From an uncultured Alphaproteobacteria bacterium (GTDB taxonomy: Bacteria > Pseudomonadota > Alphaproteobacteria > RF32 > CAG-239): a DNA stretch of 8,520 nt. How positions within the stretch are numbered: position 1 is the first letter of the stretch; each line of letters starts with the position of its first letter. Shown piece by piece: positions 6,142 to 8,520 of this stretch. Position numbers and translations under genes: made by a program. The stretch lies in contig CALXTH010000071.1 of NCBI GenBank assembly GCA_944391365.1, forward strand, positions 1 through 8,520, given 5' to 3'. Below the pieces are notes generated by a model. That model was not told the origin of the DNA, ran no database searches, and worked only from the letters and a program-made list of their open reading frames with translations.

Positions 6142-7878
6142 ATGGGAAGCATTGAAATTTTTGCCGCAACCAGTAATTGGATCATAACTTTGCTGTCTTT
6201 GGGCATCCTGGGTGTGACGTTGTTTGCCGTCAGCCAGGGAAAACTTGTTGTCAAGAAAGCGTTGCTCTATATTTATGCCGGCCTGTTACTTGAATTTGTC
6301 ACTGTCGGCATCAATTATAAAATCAATTTGGTCTACGCCCGGGGAGAAGCAATTGATACTCTGGTCTTTTTTGAACTGGCTCTGCTGCTGATTGCAATGC
6401 TATTTTTTGCCATGGCCTCTCTGCAAATTCTGGTTAACAACCTGCCTGAATTGCCGATTGTCGGAGCCTTGGGGGGGATCGGTGCCGTTGCGATTGTTTA
6501 TTTTGTATATATTTATCCCAACAGCTACATGATTGCCAATATGCAGCAGATATTTGCACTCACCGGTTTCCTCTGCTTGTCCATCGCCTTTGTTTCTCAG
6601 TTGCACCGCCGCCACAATGCCGGATATCTTGGCGGTGCCGTGGCCTGTTCCTGCGTGACCTTAATATTATTTCTGCGCCTGTTGGGAATAGGCTATGATT
6701 CCGAAATTTTGAACAGTTGGTATATTTCGCCGTTGTTTTATAATGTAATGGCGGTGGTCTTTGCCGCCATCAATGCCGATTATCTGGCGCGCAGTCTGGA
6801 CACCAGCCGGTCCGAGATTGTCAAATACAACCGAAGGATTGAAGATATCATTAAATCTTCGCCTTTCCCGATTATCATTTCCCGGCTGAGTGATGATAAA
6901 ATTATTTTGGCAAACAACAATGCTGTCAAATTGTTCGGGATTGATATAACCGAATTGGACCGCTATCACTTGAAAGACTTTTTTGCCGATGCCGACAGCC
7001 GCACCCAGCTGAACGAACGGCTTGAAATGGAAAAAGAAGTGCAGGATTTTGAAATCCTTGTCAAAAGCTATAACGGTGAAAGTCCGTTCTGGTTGTTGAC
7101 CTCTGCCACAACGATTGATTACAACTATGATGTTGTCCTTTATGCCGCTTTCCAGGACATCACCTCACGCAAAAACCGTGAAGTCCTCCTCAAAAACCAG
7201 GCCATCCGTGACCCGCTCACCTCTTTGTATAACCGGCGTTATTTTGAAGAAGAAGTCAACAAACGCATAGCCGCAGCCCGACGGAACAACGGCATTTATT
7301 GTGTCATGATGACGGACGTTGACTTGTTCAAAAAGGTCAATGATACCTACGGGCACAAAACCGGAGACAAAGTTTTGATTGAACTGGCCTCAGCCTGTGA
7401 ACGGGCTTTGCGCGACCGGGATATTGTGGCCCGTTACGGTGGTGAGGAATTTGTTATATTTCTGGCCGATGTTGATATCGATTCGGCAAAGGCCGTTGCC
7501 GAACGTTTGCGTGAGACGATAGCGGCTTTGCGGATTCCCTCGGATGATGGCCGGATTGTAAACTTCACCATCAGTATAGGCATTTCTTCTTCACAAATAT
7601 CCGATAACATTGATACCTTGATAAAAACGGCCGATGAAGCCTTATATAAAGCCAAACAAAACGGCCGCAACCGGGTTGAGCTGTTTCTTCCGGCAGATTT
7701 GCAGGGATTCAATCCTGATAATGCCTCCCCGCATAAAGATGAATCCGCCAACCGCCACCCGATTTTTGAAAAGGAAGGAGCTGAAGAAATTTCTCTGTTG
7801 GACGGGCTTCCCGAAAAACATATTGAAGGCACCGCCGCAGAAATCAAAAGACCGGATGACAGCGGGGAAGCAGACTGA
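6142..7878 (+). CDS. Membrane diguanylate cyclase, 7TM-PAS-GGDEF
   Basis: Makes cyclic di-GMP from two GTP; a membrane sensor controlling lifestyle outputs such as motility or attachment (known for the family). The 578-residue protein has seven hydrophobic segments at about 12-30, 38-58, 70-93, 105-125, 135-152, 160-180 and 198-215. A linker and PAS domain follow (about 229-342, including SPFPIIISRL, ILANNNAVKLFGI and the closing FQDITSRK), then the GGDEF domain (about 352-515). The GGDEF domain opens with DPLTSLYNRRYF and contains the TDVDLFKKVND metal/GTP region, the active-site loop RYGGEEF (GGEEF 433-437) and the product-inhibition site RDRD (424-427). It is therefore predicted active and feedback-inhibited. 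There is no EAL domain. A polar tail of about 60 residues follows the GGDEF domain. An upstream GTG at 6112 would add ten residues but lacks a Shine-Dalgarno sequence. The signal sensed by the 7TM and PAS parts is unknown. Probably co-transcribed with the methyltransferase gene 2 bp downstream. Confidence 0.95.
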   Translation: MGSIEIFAATSNWIITLLSLGILGVTLFAVSQGKLVVKKALLYIYAGLLLEFVTVGINYKINLVYARGEAIDTLVFFELALLLIAMLFFAMASLQILVNNLPELPIVGALGGIGAVAIVYFVYIYPNSYMIANMQQIFALTGFLCLSIAFVSQLHRRHNAGYLGGAVACSCVTLILFLRLLGIGYDSEILNSWYISPLFYNVMAVVFAAINADYLARSLDTSRSEIVKYNRRIEDIIKSSPFPIIISRLSDDKIILANNNAVKLFGIDITELDRYHLKDFFADADSRTQLNERLEMEKEVQDFEILVKSYNGESPFWLLTSATTIDYNYDVVLYAAFQDITSRKNREVLLKNQAIRDPLTSLYNRRYFEEEVNKRIAAARRNNGIYCVMMTDVDLFKKVNDTYGHKTGDKVLIELASACERALRDRDIVARYGGEEFVIFLADVDIDSAKAVAERLRETIAALRIPSDDGRIVNFTISIGISSSQISDNIDTLIKTADEALYKAKQNGRNRVELFLPADLQGFNPDNASPHKDESANRHPIFEKEGAEEISLLDGLPEKHIEGTAAEIKRPDDSGEAD

Positions 7879-7880
7879 AC

Positions 7881-8520
7881 ATGACCTGTCCGTATCAAAA
7901 TAGCTGCGGCGGCTGCCGGTATCGGGATTTGCCTTACAAGGAATATCAGCGTCGGAAGAAAGATACGTTCCAACAGAGAATGTCTGCGCTGGCGGCACAA
8001 CCCAAAACTTGGGGAGAAGACGTCTGGATCGCTGACGGAACCCGCCGGCGGGCAGCCATGGCTTTTGTAATGAATAAAGAAAAACTGTGCCTTGGGTTTA
8101 ATGCCGGCCGCAGTTCCGAGATTATTGATCTGCCGTCATGTCCATTGCTCACTTCCGGGCTCAACAATGCGCTGCCTGTTGTTCGCCGCCTGTTGGAAGA
8201 ATTATGCCGGGAACCTTTCACCCGCCGGCTGAAAGGCCGGAAAGTTGAAAAATCGCAACTTCAAAAAGGCGATATTCTTCTTTGTGAGGCGGATAACGGT
8301 ATAGATATTGTGCTTGAATTTCCTGAAGAGCCGGAACTGAATCACCGCCTGATTATTTCCGAAGCCCTTGGGAAAGAAACATCTGTCATTCGGATTTCTC
8401 ACCGGAAAAAGAGCGATTCTCTGCCTGAAACTATTGTTGAAAAAACACCGCCGGTTATTCGTATCGGCAATATAGATGTGTTTATTCCCGCCGGTTCGTT
8501 TTTACAGGCCGCCAAAGCCT
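7881..8520 (+). CDS. RumA/RlmD-family RNA (uracil-5-)-methyltransferase, 5' fragment
   Basis: The frame stays open from the ATG at 7881 to the window end (213 complete codons), so the 3' part, including the SAM-binding and catalytic-cysteine regions, lies outside. The visible part has the RumA-type [4Fe-4S] pattern: Cys3-x5-Cys9-x2-Cys12 in CPYQNSCGGC, and a fourth candidate, Cys87, in LPSCPLL at the family's usual distance. Near the right edge, PAGSFLQAAKA fits the G-x-F-x-Q motif that starts the methyltransferase domain. Family members use SAM to make 5-methyluridine in 23S rRNA (RlmD, RlmC) or tRNA; the target cannot be told from this fragment. The protein begins right at the cluster cysteines: an in-frame TGA at 7857-7859 rules out an upstream TRAM domain. 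The start is 2 bp past the diguanylate cyclase stop, with GGGGA at 7864-7868 inside that gene, suggesting translational coupling. Confidence 0.9.
   Translation, partial: MTCPYQNSCGGCRYRDLPYKEYQRRKKDTFQQRMSALAAQPKTWGEDVWIADGTRRRAAMAFVMNKEKLCLGFNAGRSSEIIDLPSCPLLTSGLNNALPVVRRLLEELCREPFTRRLKGRKVEKSQLQKGDILLCEADNGIDIVLEFPEEPELNHRLIISEALGKETSVIRISHRKKSDSLPETIVEKTPPVIRIGNIDVFIPAGSFLQAAKA

Noticed and set aside
7434..8000. Long minus-strand open frame (188 codons) opposite the GGDEF gene end and methyltransferase start
   Set aside because: It is antisense to two genes with clear conserved motifs, its translation is Ser/Arg-rich with no domain, and it spans the gene junction.

Overview
The window looks like chromosomal DNA of a Gram-negative bacterium, most likely an alphaproteobacterium. 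The evidence is an outer-membrane assembly lipoprotein (BamB) in an operon with a YfgM-like membrane-anchored TPR protein and the GTPase Der, in the order TPR protein, bamB, der that is typical of Proteobacteria. Two further hints are Der's NKCE motif in its first GTPase domain and the alphaproteobacterial flavour of the RumA-family fragment. Base composition is moderate and there is no insertion sequence, tRNA, rRNA or CRISPR array. A host-associated or gut lineage is possible, but that is only an inference from the overall look of the genes.

Layout. (1) Positions 1-1200, plus strand: the 3' end of a gene whose start lies outside the window. It encodes three tandem copies of a domain of about 135 residues, similar to DUF1566/Lcl_C, and is probably a cell-surface or exported protein. 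(2) 1210-1237: a perfect 12-bp-stem hairpin between convergent genes, probably a shared bidirectional terminator. (3) 4733 down to 1266, minus strand: a three-gene operon (YfgM-like TPR protein, bamB, der) with 20-25 bp gaps and a plausible sigma70-type promoter at 4768-4796. (4) 5979 down to 4825, minus strand: an unrecognised four-helix membrane protein that seems to be an internal duplication of 'two helices plus soluble domain'. (5) 6142-7878, plus strand, divergent from (4): a 7TM-PAS-GGDEF diguanylate cyclase with intact GGEEF and RxxD sites. Two bases after its stop begins (6) 7881 to the window end, plus strand: a 5' fragment of a RumA/RlmD-family RNA (uracil-5) methyltransferase that has the [4Fe-4S] cysteines but starts directly at them, with no N-terminal TRAM domain.

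How they work together. The minus-strand operon joins envelope biogenesis (BamB in the BAM complex, the YfgM-like protein at the Sec translocon or periplasm) with ribosome assembly (Der on the 50S subunit). The plus-strand pair joins c-di-GMP signalling to RNA modification through translational coupling, with no obvious functional link. Most of the window is ordinary core genome. The parts most worth a second look are the repeat protein at the left edge, with conserved repeat borders and diverged middles, and the duplicated membrane protein.
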